The translations under genes were made by a program, and so were the position numbers. Below the pieces are notes generated by a model, which was not told where the DNA came from, did not search any database, and saw nothing but the letters and a program-made list of their open reading frames with translations. A stretch of DNA of 64,000 nucleotides from positions 4,509,001-4,573,000 of the forward strand of contig NZ_CP150096.1 of NCBI RefSeq assembly GCF_038396765.1, read 5' to 3'. Positions within the stretch are counted from its first letter, which is position 1. Each line of letters starts with the position of its first letter. Shown here in pieces: positions 54,100 through 61,277 of the stretch. This stretch comes from Chitinophaga caseinilytica (GTDB taxonomy: Bacteria; Bacteroidota; Bacteroidia; Chitinophagales; Chitinophagaceae).

Positions 54100-55110
54100 T
54101 CAGTATTGAACGACGATTTTCCCGATGGTGCGCCCGCTTTCGAGCTGCTGGTGCGCTTTTTTGAAGTTGGCGGCGGTGAGGCCCGGGAGGGTTTCGGTGA
54201 GCGTAGGCAGGAGGGTGCCTTCGTCCAGCAGCGCCGCCACTTTGGTGAGGATCTCGTGCTGCGCCTGCATATCGGGCGTTTCGAAACTGGCACGGGTGAA
54301 CATCAATTCCCAATGGAAGCTCACGGATTTGCCTTTCAGCTTGCGGATATCGACCCCTTCGGCCGGGTCGCTGATGGAGCCGATGCGGCCCTGCGGCACG
54401 ATGAGCTCCGCCATGGGCTCCCAGTAACGGATAAGGTCTACCAGGTCCACGATGAAGTCGATGTTTTGAAAACCCGCTGCCCGCACGGCTTCCACGAGGT
54501 TTGCATGGTCAACCACCACATCGGCGCCCATTTTCCGGCACCATTCCGCCGATTCCGGCCGTGAGGCGGTAGCGATCACCGTAAGCCCGGCGATCTTCTT
54601 CGCCAGCTGGATGGCGATGGAGCCCACGCCGCCGGCGCCCCCGATAATGAGGATGGTTTTGCCTTTATCCCGCTCACCGATCCCCATGCGGTCGAACAGC
54701 AATTCCCAGGCCGTGAGGGCGGTAAGTGGGATGGCGGCGGCCTCGGCTGGACTCAGCCGTTGCGGCGCTTTCCCCACGATCCTTTCGTCTACGAGTTGGT
54801 ATTCGGCGTTGCTGCCGGGCTTGCGGATGTCTCCGGCGTAATACACGGCGTCTCCCGGCTGGAAGAGCGATGCCGTATCACCCACGGCCTCCACTACACC
54901 GTACGCGTCCCAACCGATGATCTTCGGCGCGGGAAGGGGCTGATCTTTGGCGGAATTTCGGCGAACTTTATAATCGACCGGGTTCACCGAGGCCGCGGCA
55001 ATCTTCACGAGGAGTTGCCGGCCGGAGGGTACCGGTTTATCGGTATCGAATTCGATGAAACTGTCTGTTTCGGTAATGGGCAGCGATTGCCTGAATCCTA
55101 TGGCTTTCAT
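54100..55110 (-). CDS. Zinc-type alcohol dehydrogenase-like / quinone oxidoreductase family protein
   Basis: 336 residues. MDR-superfamily fold: VKIAAASVNPVDYKVR, GWDAYGVVEAVGD, and the nucleotide-binding IIGGAGGVGSIAIQLAK near residue 155. The structural-zinc cysteines are absent, as in ZADH2/YogA-type proteins, and NADPH is the likely cofactor. It is divergent from an AraC regulator, whose repeats abut its promoter, so it is probably AraC-activated. Confidence 0.9.
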   Translation of the reverse strand: MKAIGFRQSLPITETDSFIEFDTDKPVPSGRQLLVKIAAASVNPVDYKVRRNSAKDQPLPAPKIIGWDAYGVVEAVGDTASLFQPGDAVYYAGDIRKPGSNAEYQLVDERIVGKAPQRLSPAEAAAIPLTALTAWELLFDRMGIGERDKGKTILIIGGAGGVGSIAIQLAKKIAGLTVIATASRPESAEWCRKMGADVVVDHANLVEAVRAAGFQNIDFIVDLVDLIRYWEPMAELIVPQGRIGSISDPAEGVDIRKLKGKSVSFHWELMFTRASFETPDMQAQHEILTKVAALLDEGTLLPTLTETLPGLTAANFKKAHQQLESGRTIGKIVVQY

Positions 55111-55129
55111 GTGCTTTTTGTATTTTAAG

Positions 55130-55163
55130 CAAATTTATACCAGTCAACGGGATGTTTACCAGT
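55130..55163 (-). promoter_or_regulatory. AraC-type operator and promoter of the oxidoreductase
   Basis: Minus strand -7 box TAAATTTG (55130-55137). TACCAGT repeats at 55138-55144 and 55157-55163, direct and 19 bases apart, sit next to the -7 in place of a -33 TTTG. This is the usual layout of an AraC class II activator site. Confidence 0.55.
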
Positions 55164-55197
55164 ATATTTCTACCTAAATATTGTATAATTTCGCGCT

Positions 55198-56055
55198 ATG
55201 CGCACGCAACAATTATATGAGCCATACGCATTCCAGGTGGAGACGCTGGATGAAATGCCGGAATTGATGCCCAACAAGCACTTTTTCGAACTGGTATATA
55301 TCCTGTCTGGAACGGGCCGGCATTGCATCAACCAGCATACGTTCGATTATGGCGCCAATCATATGTTCCTCATCACCCCGCAGGATTGCAGCCGGATAGA
55401 CATCGCGTCCACCACCACCTTTTTCATCCTCCGGTTCAGCAATATCTATCTCAAAACGAACGCCCTCACCCTGGAAAACATCCGGCGGCTGGAGTTCATC
55501 CTGCAGAATGCCAACCACAAACCCGGTTGCATCCTGAAAAACCTGGCCGATAAACAGCTCATCCGCCCTATGATCGAAGGCATCATCCGGGAGTCCGTAA
55601 ACCAGGACCTGTACGACCGCGAGATCATCCACCAGCTCGTCAACAGCATCATCTTACTGGTGGCCAGGAACATCGCCAAATACCTCCCCGAAAAAGTGGA
55701 CGCCAATTCGGAAGAAAAAATTCAGGACATCATCGGCTACATCCAGCAACATATCTACGAACCGGAAGCCCTGCGCACCGCGGCTATCGCACAGCATTTC
55801 GGGATGTCGGAAAATTACCTGGGGAAGTATTTCAAGAAGCACTGCAACGAAACGCTGCAATCCTACACCGCCAATTACAAACTTACGCTCATCGAGCACC
55901 GCCTCCGCCACAGCGACCGGCGGATCAACGAGATCGTGCATGAACTGGGGTTTAACGATGAAAGCCACCTCAATAAATTCTTCAAACAGAAAAAAGGCGT
56001 CAGTCCCCGGCAATACCGGCTGGAGCTGCAAAACGCCGCCGGCCATCCTTCTTAA
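55198..56055 (+). CDS. AraC-family transcriptional regulator
   Basis: 285 residues. N-terminal cupin-like ligand domain (HFFELVYILSGTGRHCIN, NHMFLITPQDCSRI). C-terminal HTH_18 DNA-binding domain at about 180-280: AAIAQHFGMSENYLGKYFKKH and INEIVHELGFNDESHLNKFF. It sits divergently from the oxidoreductase and most likely activates it. The start at 55198 agrees with the cupin beginning. Confidence 0.93.
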   Translation: MRTQQLYEPYAFQVETLDEMPELMPNKHFFELVYILSGTGRHCINQHTFDYGANHMFLITPQDCSRIDIASTTTFFILRFSNIYLKTNALTLENIRRLEFILQNANHKPGCILKNLADKQLIRPMIEGIIRESVNQDLYDREIIHQLVNSIILLVARNIAKYLPEKVDANSEEKIQDIIGYIQQHIYEPEALRTAAIAQHFGMSENYLGKYFKKHCNETLQSYTANYKLTLIEHRLRHSDRRINEIVHELGFNDESHLNKFFKQKKGVSPRQYRLELQNAAGHPS

Positions 56056-56119
56056 CAGGAATAAAACATTCCACGGCTAAACTTTCCCGAAAAAGTTCCG
56101 CATCTTGGGAAAAGAAACA

Positions 56120-56995
56120 ATGCTTCGCGCTATCATGAAAACGATCCTCTTTTCCCTGGTGGCCCTTTTCGCCGCCCATACCTCCAACGCACAGACCTCC
56201 CGTGCAGACAGTATCCTGGCCGATTTCAGGAAAAATCCGGACCACGTACTGGTAGCCGCCCACCGTGCCGCGCATACGCACTTTCCCGAAAATTCCATCC
56301 CGGCGATCCGGGAAGCCATCCGCCTCGGGGTCGATATCGCCGAACTGGATGTGCAACGTACGAAAGACGGCGTTTTCGTGTTGATGCACGACCGCACCAT
56401 TACGCGCACCACCGGCCAGCCGGGCTCCGTGGCCGACTATACGCTGGCCGAACTGCAAAAATTCCCGCTGCTCCATAACGGTCAACCGACGAAAGAACGC
56501 ATCCCCACTTTCCGCGACGCGTTGCTGGCCGCGAAAGGCAACATATTGATCGATGTGGATTTTAAGGTAGACGGGATAGAAGCTGCGAAAGACTGCTTCG
56601 CCCTCATCCACAAAACCGGCATGGCGCCGCATGTACTTTTCTTCCTCTACGACCATCCCGATGCGGCCATCCTGGGTGCGCACGACGCCTTCATGCCCAT
56701 CATGCCGCGTACCCGCGATGTGGCCAGCACGCATGAAACACTGGGCTATGGCAAGTTTCCGGCGCTTCATCTCGACGAGACGTTCTATTCCGACCGCCTG
56801 GCAGACAGCGTCCGCGCTACCGGCGCGCGGGTATGGATGAACGCGCTCGGCGAGTTCGATAAAAAGGAACAGGCACAGCGGGGCGCGGGGTTCGACAGCT
56901 TTTTCCAATCCTTTCCCCGCACCGGCATCGTGCAAACCGATTTGCCCGGCGAGCTGGTCGAGTATCTCCGGAAGAAGGGGAAACACCGTTTATAA
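56120..56995 (+). CDS. Exported glycerophosphodiester phosphodiesterase
   Basis: 291 residues. Signal peptide within MKTILFSLVALFAAHTSNAQ. The GDPD fold shows AAHRAAHTHFPENSIPA (catalytic His and metal ligands), AELDVQRTKDGVFVLMHD (E-x-D and H-D) and IDVDFK. It hydrolyses glycerophosphodiesters in the periplasm to give glycerol-3-phosphate. The start at 56120 has a purine-rich stretch before it; 56135 (MKTILF) is equally possible. It converges with rph, overlapping by 6 bases. Confidence 0.88.
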   Translation: MLRAIMKTILFSLVALFAAHTSNAQTSRADSILADFRKNPDHVLVAAHRAAHTHFPENSIPAIREAIRLGVDIAELDVQRTKDGVFVLMHDRTITRTTGQPGSVADYTLAELQKFPLLHNGQPTKERIPTFRDALLAAKGNILIDVDFKVDGIEAAKDCFALIHKTGMAPHVLFFLYDHPDAAILGAHDAFMPIMPRTRDVASTHETLGYGKFPALHLDETFYSDRLADSVRATGARVWMNALGEFDKKEQAQRGAGFDSFFQSFPRTGIVQTDLPGELVEYLRKKGKHRL

Positions 56996-59590
56996 TATCT
57001 CGATAAACCCGTCTGTTCCGTTCACGCGGATCCGCTGCCCGTCCGCAATCAGGCGGGTAGCGTTGTCTACGCCCACCACGGCCGGTAATCCATATTCCCG
57101 GGCGATGACGGCGCCATGGGTCATGAGGCCGCCTACTTCGGTGACGAGGCCGCTGATGGCGACGAACAGGGGCGTCCAGCTGGGATCGGTGAACGTGGTA
57201 ACGAGGATGTCGCCCGGTTCGAGGACGGCGGCTTCCATATCGAGGATCACGCGGGCGCGGCCTTCGATGGTACCGGAAGACACCGGCAATCCGGCGATGG
57301 CGCCTGCCGGGAGGTTTTCGCGACGGTAATTTCCCGTGAGCACTTCGCCTTCGGAAGTGATGACGCGCGGCGGCATGAGTTTTTCGTACCCGATGAAATC
57401 TTCCTTTCTTTTTTGAAGGAGATTTTTATCGATTTGACGGGTGCCAACCAATTCCCGGATTTCCTCCAGCGAACAATAGAAAATATCTTCCCTGTCCGCT
57501 AAAACCTTCGACTGCACCAGCTTTTCAGCTTCTTTCAGCAAAGCTTTCTTATACAGGGCATAATGGCTCACGATCGTGTATTTCGGGTATTCCCGGAAGC
57601 CGATGAGGTTACGCATGAGGCGGATCATACGATGCGTTTCGGCGGCTTTCCTGTCGCCGTCGGGCAAAGCGCGCAGTTTTTGGAGGAGGCGTTGCTCCAT
57701 GTTTTCCGCTTCGCGGCGGCCCTGTTCGAACTTTTGCCGGGCGGCGCCGTGTGAAAAGGCGCGCACGTTGCCGAGCAGGATGGGGACCAGCGCCGCGGGG
57801 TGCTCGTGCCATCGGGGCCTGGTGATATCGATTTCGCCGGGGCATCGCATGCCGTAGGTTGCCAGGAAAGCCAGCAGGGCTTCGTGTACATGGTTGCCGC
57901 CTTTGAGCTGTAAAAGGGTGTCGGGAAATCCGTCCAGCTGGCCGCTTTCGAGGTAGTTGACGATTGCCGGATATGGGCGGATGGTGTCGGCCACGTCCAT
58001 CAGCGCAAGGCCCATTTCGGAAGTGATGTTGTTGGGAACGGATTGGGTGAGCGTATCGGCCACGTTCGTTTCCCCGAGCCATTCTTTTATTTGGTCGTTG
58101 ATCCAGTGCGTGGCGTTCATACCGGTCATCACCACGCCGAAAAAATCAGGGGAGGAGCGGCGCTCTTTCGCCCGGCGACTGTCGTCCACGATAAAATCGA
58201 TCAGCTCCACGCCGGATTTCGTGGAGATGGTTTCCGCCAGTTCGGCGATGGCCTTGTTCCCGCTTTCCATGAGCGTCTGCACAATGGCGGGATCGTAGGT
58301 GTTGAGGGTTTCATAATCGGGCGGCTGGATGCCGGGGCCGGGAGCGGGGAGGGATTCGTTTTCGGGATCGGGGATGAAATTGCCGCGGTCGATGAGGGAT
58401 TGAAGGGCGTCGCGCATGAGGGGGTCTGATTTCCCGAAAAGGTTGAGCATGAACGCGCGCCGGGGCGAAGTCAGCTCCGGCATCACATCCACGAAAATCC
58501 TGCCGCCGGCCGTGGCCATGGGCCTACCGGCGGTTAACATGAAGAACGATATGCCGAGGGGCTTCATCGCATCCGTCATCATTTGCTGGTGGCCGGTGGA
58601 TAAATACACGCGATGGGAATCGTCGTTTTCTTCGGGGACCGGGTACAGCGTGGTGATGGGCCGGCTTTGTACGATGTAGTATTTCCCGCCAGCATAGCAC
58701 CATTCGATGTCCTGCGGCGCTTTAAAATGCGCTTCGATCTGTTTACCGGTGCGCGCCAGTGCCAGGATTTGATCGTCCGTCAAAGCCTGTTCCCGCTGGT
58801 GTTCCGGGGAAATGGGCCGTTCTGCAGTGCCGCCGTTTTCCGAAGCGAATATGCCCAGTTGCTTGCTTGAAATACGCTTTTCCAATATCTGCCCGTCCCT
58901 GACCTTGTAAACGTCCGGGTTCACTTTCCCACCAACGAGTGCTTCGCCCAGGCCGAACCCCGCGTCGATAGACACCACTTTGCGGTTACCGGAAACCGGG
59001 TCGGCGGTGAACATGATCCCCGAAACTTCCGGGAAGATCATTTCCTGTACAACCACCGCCAGCAACACTTTCCGGTGATCAAAGCCTTGCTGCATCCGGT
59101 AAACGACGGCCCTTTCCGTAAACAACGATGCCCAGCATTTGCGGATGTTCGCCAAAATATCTTCGATGCCGGAGATGTTGAGGAACGAGTCTTGCTGCCC
59201 CGCGAAAGACGCCGTGGGAAGGTCTTCCGCCGTTGCGCTCGACCGTATCGCGAAAGCTGTTCCTGCGTTAAAGTCAGCCAGTTTTTTTGTTATTGCAGCG
59301 ATGAGTTTTTCAGGTAGCGGCGCGTTTTCAATGGACGAACGTATCGCGGCGCTGATGCGGGCGATGGATGGGCGGTCGCCGGGTTGCACGCGTTCGAGTT
59401 CCGTAATGTCTTTTTTGATGTGCGCATTTCCGTCGATGAGGGATCGAAAGGCTTCCGTTGTGACACAAAAGCCCCGTGGTACGGTGATCCCTTCCATTTT
59501 CCCCAGTTCCCCGAGGTTCGCGCCTTTGCCGCCGGCCAGGGAGATCATCGATGCGTTGGTTTCCTGCAAATCGAGAAGGTTACTTTCCAT
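56990..59590 (-). CDS. rph: Rifampicin phosphotransferase (PPDK/PEP-synthase-type)
   Basis: 866 residues, the length of known Rph enzymes. The ATP-binding PPDK_N domain is at about 1-320 (AGGKGANLGELGKM, AIRSSATAEDLPTASFAGQQ). A large middle domain follows, with a characteristic HQQMMTDAMKPLGISFF segment. The phosphohistidine swivel domain is at the very C-terminus, with His825 in LMTHGAVIAREYGLP. PEP synthase instead has this His domain in the middle and a TIM barrel last, so the order favours Rph. It phosphorylates rifamycins using ATP. It is behind a marR gene. Confidence 0.85.
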   Translation of the reverse strand: MESNLLDLQETNASMISLAGGKGANLGELGKMEGITVPRGFCVTTEAFRSLIDGNAHIKKDITELERVQPGDRPSIARISAAIRSSIENAPLPEKLIAAITKKLADFNAGTAFAIRSSATAEDLPTASFAGQQDSFLNISGIEDILANIRKCWASLFTERAVVYRMQQGFDHRKVLLAVVVQEMIFPEVSGIMFTADPVSGNRKVVSIDAGFGLGEALVGGKVNPDVYKVRDGQILEKRISSKQLGIFASENGGTAERPISPEHQREQALTDDQILALARTGKQIEAHFKAPQDIEWCYAGGKYYIVQSRPITTLYPVPEENDDSHRVYLSTGHQQMMTDAMKPLGISFFMLTAGRPMATAGGRIFVDVMPELTSPRRAFMLNLFGKSDPLMRDALQSLIDRGNFIPDPENESLPAPGPGIQPPDYETLNTYDPAIVQTLMESGNKAIAELAETISTKSGVELIDFIVDDSRRAKERRSSPDFFGVVMTGMNATHWINDQIKEWLGETNVADTLTQSVPNNITSEMGLALMDVADTIRPYPAIVNYLESGQLDGFPDTLLQLKGGNHVHEALLAFLATYGMRCPGEIDITRPRWHEHPAALVPILLGNVRAFSHGAARQKFEQGRREAENMEQRLLQKLRALPDGDRKAAETHRMIRLMRNLIGFREYPKYTIVSHYALYKKALLKEAEKLVQSKVLADREDIFYCSLEEIRELVGTRQIDKNLLQKRKEDFIGYEKLMPPRVITSEGEVLTGNYRRENLPAGAIAGLPVSSGTIEGRARVILDMEAAVLEPGDILVTTFTDPSWTPLFVAISGLVTEVGGLMTHGAVIAREYGLPAVVGVDNATRLIADGQRIRVNGTDGFIEIL

Positions 59591-59720
59591 TTGATCGTTG
59601 GGTTTTGGTAGGTGGATGATGGAGCGATTGCGTGGTGGTTTTCCGCAAAACGAGAAAGTTATTTTCCATCTGCTTTTTGTTTTTTGGCAGGTGGATGATG
59701 GAGCGATTGCGTAGTGGATT
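59561..59720. repeat. 80-base tandem duplication at the marR-rph junction
   Basis: Copy A spans 59561-59640, copy B spans 59641-59720. They align end to end with about 80% identity; the best run is GGTGGATGATGGAGCGATTG in both. Copy A includes the first 10 codons of rph. Copy B includes the last codons of marR and the same segment of rph's start. Confidence 0.9.
59580..59669 (-). CDS. 29-codon chimeric bridging ORF between marR and rph
   Basis: Start ATG at 59669, stop ending at 59580. Its first ten residues (MENNFLVLRK) are a copy of the start of rph (MESNLLDLQE), and its tail TTQSLHHPPTKTQRSNGK is a copy of the MarR C-terminus TTQSLHHPPAKKQKADGK. It overlaps the marR stop by 11 bases and the rph start by 11 bases. 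It is created by the 80-base duplication. Translation is unproven. Confidence 0.5.
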   Translation of the reverse strand: MENNFLVLRKTTTQSLHHPPTKTQRSNGK

Positions 59721-60144
59721 CCATGAGCGCGATCGCTTTTTCGAAGTAGGTGGCGATGACTTGCTGTTCTGCTTCCGAAAACGAAGCCAGCAGCGCGGTG
59801 GATTCCTGGCGAAACTCCCGGTACAGGGGTTCCAGGAGCTGCTGTATTTTTTGGGTGACGGGCTCGATGATCACTTTGCGGCGGTCGTTTTCCGCGAAGC
59901 GCCGTTTCACCAGTTTTCTTTTCTCGAACCGGTCGATCAGTCCTGTTACAGCGCCCGTGGTGAGCCCGGTCAAGGCAGACAGTTCGCCAGCCGTCATTTG
60001 TCCTTTCTGGATGAGGAAGCCCAGGTATTTATGGTCCGTCCCCGACAGACCGGCTTTACGGGCCACGGCTTCGTGCATTTGGATCGACGAAAAAGCAAAA
60101 TGCTGGCTGAGTTTCCGGAGGATGGTGATATCGCCTGTTTCCAT
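59659..60144 (-). CDS. MarR-family regulator
   Basis: 161 residues. Winged helix at about 45-110: QMTAGELSALTGLTTGAVTGLIDRFEKRKLVKRRF, core LTTGAVTGLIDR, then the wing DRRKVIIEP. Helical ends form the dimer. It lies immediately upstream of rph on the same strand, and a perfect palindrome overlaps its promoter, so it likely represses the marR-rph operon and responds to an aromatic ligand such as a rifamycin. The last about 15 residues lie in copy B of the tandem duplication. Confidence 0.92.
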   Translation of the reverse strand: METGDITILRKLSQHFAFSSIQMHEAVARKAGLSGTDHKYLGFLIQKGQMTAGELSALTGLTTGAVTGLIDRFEKRKLVKRRFAENDRRKVIIEPVTQKIQQLLEPLYREFRQESTALLASFSEAEQQVIATYFEKAIALMESTTQSLHHPPAKKQKADGK

Positions 60145-60164
60145 ACTTTATCTTATTGAATTAA

Positions 60165-60183
60165 TATCTTAGTTACTAAGATA
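60165..60183 (-). promoter_or_regulatory. MarR operator palindrome
   Basis: Perfect 19-base palindrome TATCTTAGTTACTAAGATA. Its minus-strand half TATCTTAG is also a one-mismatch -7 box. It lies 21 bases before the marR start. Confidence 0.75.
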
Positions 60184-60256
60184 ATATTTTTGGATGTTAA
60201 AAGTCGGAGTGGAGGGATAAAATTTTGACCAAACCAACGGTTATCCGCTGCTTTCA

Positions 60257-60484
60257 TTTGACATACAATCGTTTATAGCCCCAATCCTCGTTGTATGCAG
60301 ACAGTAATCCTTCAGCCAGAAAATCCCAGAAGCCATTGCTGTGTTAAAACCCAAATCCCACAAACAACTTTGACATGCAATCGTTTATAACCCAATCCCC
60401 CGTTGCCTGCAACTAGTAATCCTCCAGCCCCAGAAATCCCCCCTGAAGACACTGCTGGGTTAAAACCCAATTCACACTAACAAC
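60257..60484. repeat. Two ~114-base tandem repeats upstream of imuA
   Basis: Copy 1 at 60257-60368, copy 2 at 60369-60484, about 80% identical, both starting TTTGACAT[A/G]CAATCGTTTATA and ending AACAACT. A third unit begins at 60485 with TTTGAAATGC and turns into the imuA promoter. So the -33 element is present three times, but only the last copy has a -7 box. Confidence 0.85.
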
Positions 60485-60518
60485 TTTGAAATGCTAATTT
60501 TTTTAGTACTTTTGCTAA
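60485..60518 (+). promoter_or_regulatory. imuA promoter within an inverted repeat
   Basis: -33 TTTG (60485-60488), 18-base spacer, -7 TACTTTTG (60507-60514). The -7 box is framed by TTAG (60503-60506) and CTAA (60515-60518), giving TTAGTACTTTTGCTAA. This is a candidate SOS/LexA operator, as the imu cassette is damage-inducible in other bacteria. Confidence 0.6.
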
Positions 60519-60544
60519 AGACTTACGCAAGCGATCATTGGTGC

Positions 60545-61276
60545 ATGGAACCGGCAAAACAAGATATCATCCAGGATTTGCGGAGGGAAATCCTCCGGCT
60601 CCAGGGCTTAAAGGCAGCCACCACCGAAATCCCGGAAGATTTCGGCCTCAGCGCCATCAGCCATGTTTTCCCGCAGGGCGTTTTCCCGACCGGTGTGATC
60701 CATGAACTGACAACCGCCGAATCGCCCATGTCCGCCACCAGCGGCTTCGCCTGTTATTTACTGAGCCGCCTCATGCGCAGGGGCACCGTTTCCGCCTGGA
60801 TCTCCACACACCGCACCTTATTCCCGCCCGCACTTGCCGGTTACGGCATCGAGCCAGACCGCATCCTTTTTATCGACGCCGCCAGCGGCCGCGATGCACT
60901 CTGGGCCATGGAAGAAGCCCTCCGCTGCGATCAACTGGCCGCCGTGGTCGGTGAAGTCCGCGACCTCGATTTCACCGCCTCCCGCCGCTTACAACTCGCG
61001 GTAGAGAAAAGCAAAGTCACCGGCCTGGTATTACGCCCTTCCGGCAGCAGGCTCGTTCAAAACGCCTGTGTTTCGCGCTGGCACATCTCCTCTCTGCCCA
61101 GCACACCTTCCTCCGGCCTCCCCGGCGTAGGCCACGCCCGCTGGAAAGTAGAGCTCCTCAAAATGAGAGGCGGCAAAACCGGGATGTGGGAAATGGAATG
61201 GACACCCGAAACCCTGCACATCCTTTCTCCGGCCAAAACACCGGTTACCGCAGACGAATGGAGGAAAATCGGGTAG
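60545..61276 (+). CDS. imuA: ImuA, RecA/SulA-like mutagenesis accessory protein
   Basis: 243 residues. RecA-fold accessory protein of translesion synthesis. The helical QDIIQDLRREILRLQG start, VFPTGVIHELTTAESPMSATSGF (core GVIHEL), DRILFIDAASGRDALWAMEEAL and the region TASRRLQLAVEKSKVTGLVLRP are typical for ImuA. The start MEPAKQDII at 60545 is chosen; a longer frame to 60491 runs into the promoter. It begins the imuA-imuB-dnaE2 operon. Confidence 0.87.
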   Translation: MEPAKQDIIQDLRREILRLQGLKAATTEIPEDFGLSAISHVFPQGVFPTGVIHELTTAESPMSATSGFACYLLSRLMRRGTVSAWISTHRTLFPPALAGYGIEPDRILFIDAASGRDALWAMEEALRCDQLAAVVGEVRDLDFTASRRLQLAVEKSKVTGLVLRPSGSRLVQNACVSRWHISSLPSTPSSGLPGVGHARWKVELLKMRGGKTGMWEMEWTPETLHILSPAKTPVTADEWRKIG

Positions 61277-61277
61277 C

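Noticed and set aside
56990..59590. PEP synthase call
   Set aside because: The swivel-His domain is C-terminal and the PEP-binding TIM barrel is missing, which fits rifampicin phosphotransferase.
60257..60484. CRISPR array
   Set aside because: Repeats are long, only two full copies, directly adjacent without spacers, and no cas genes are present.
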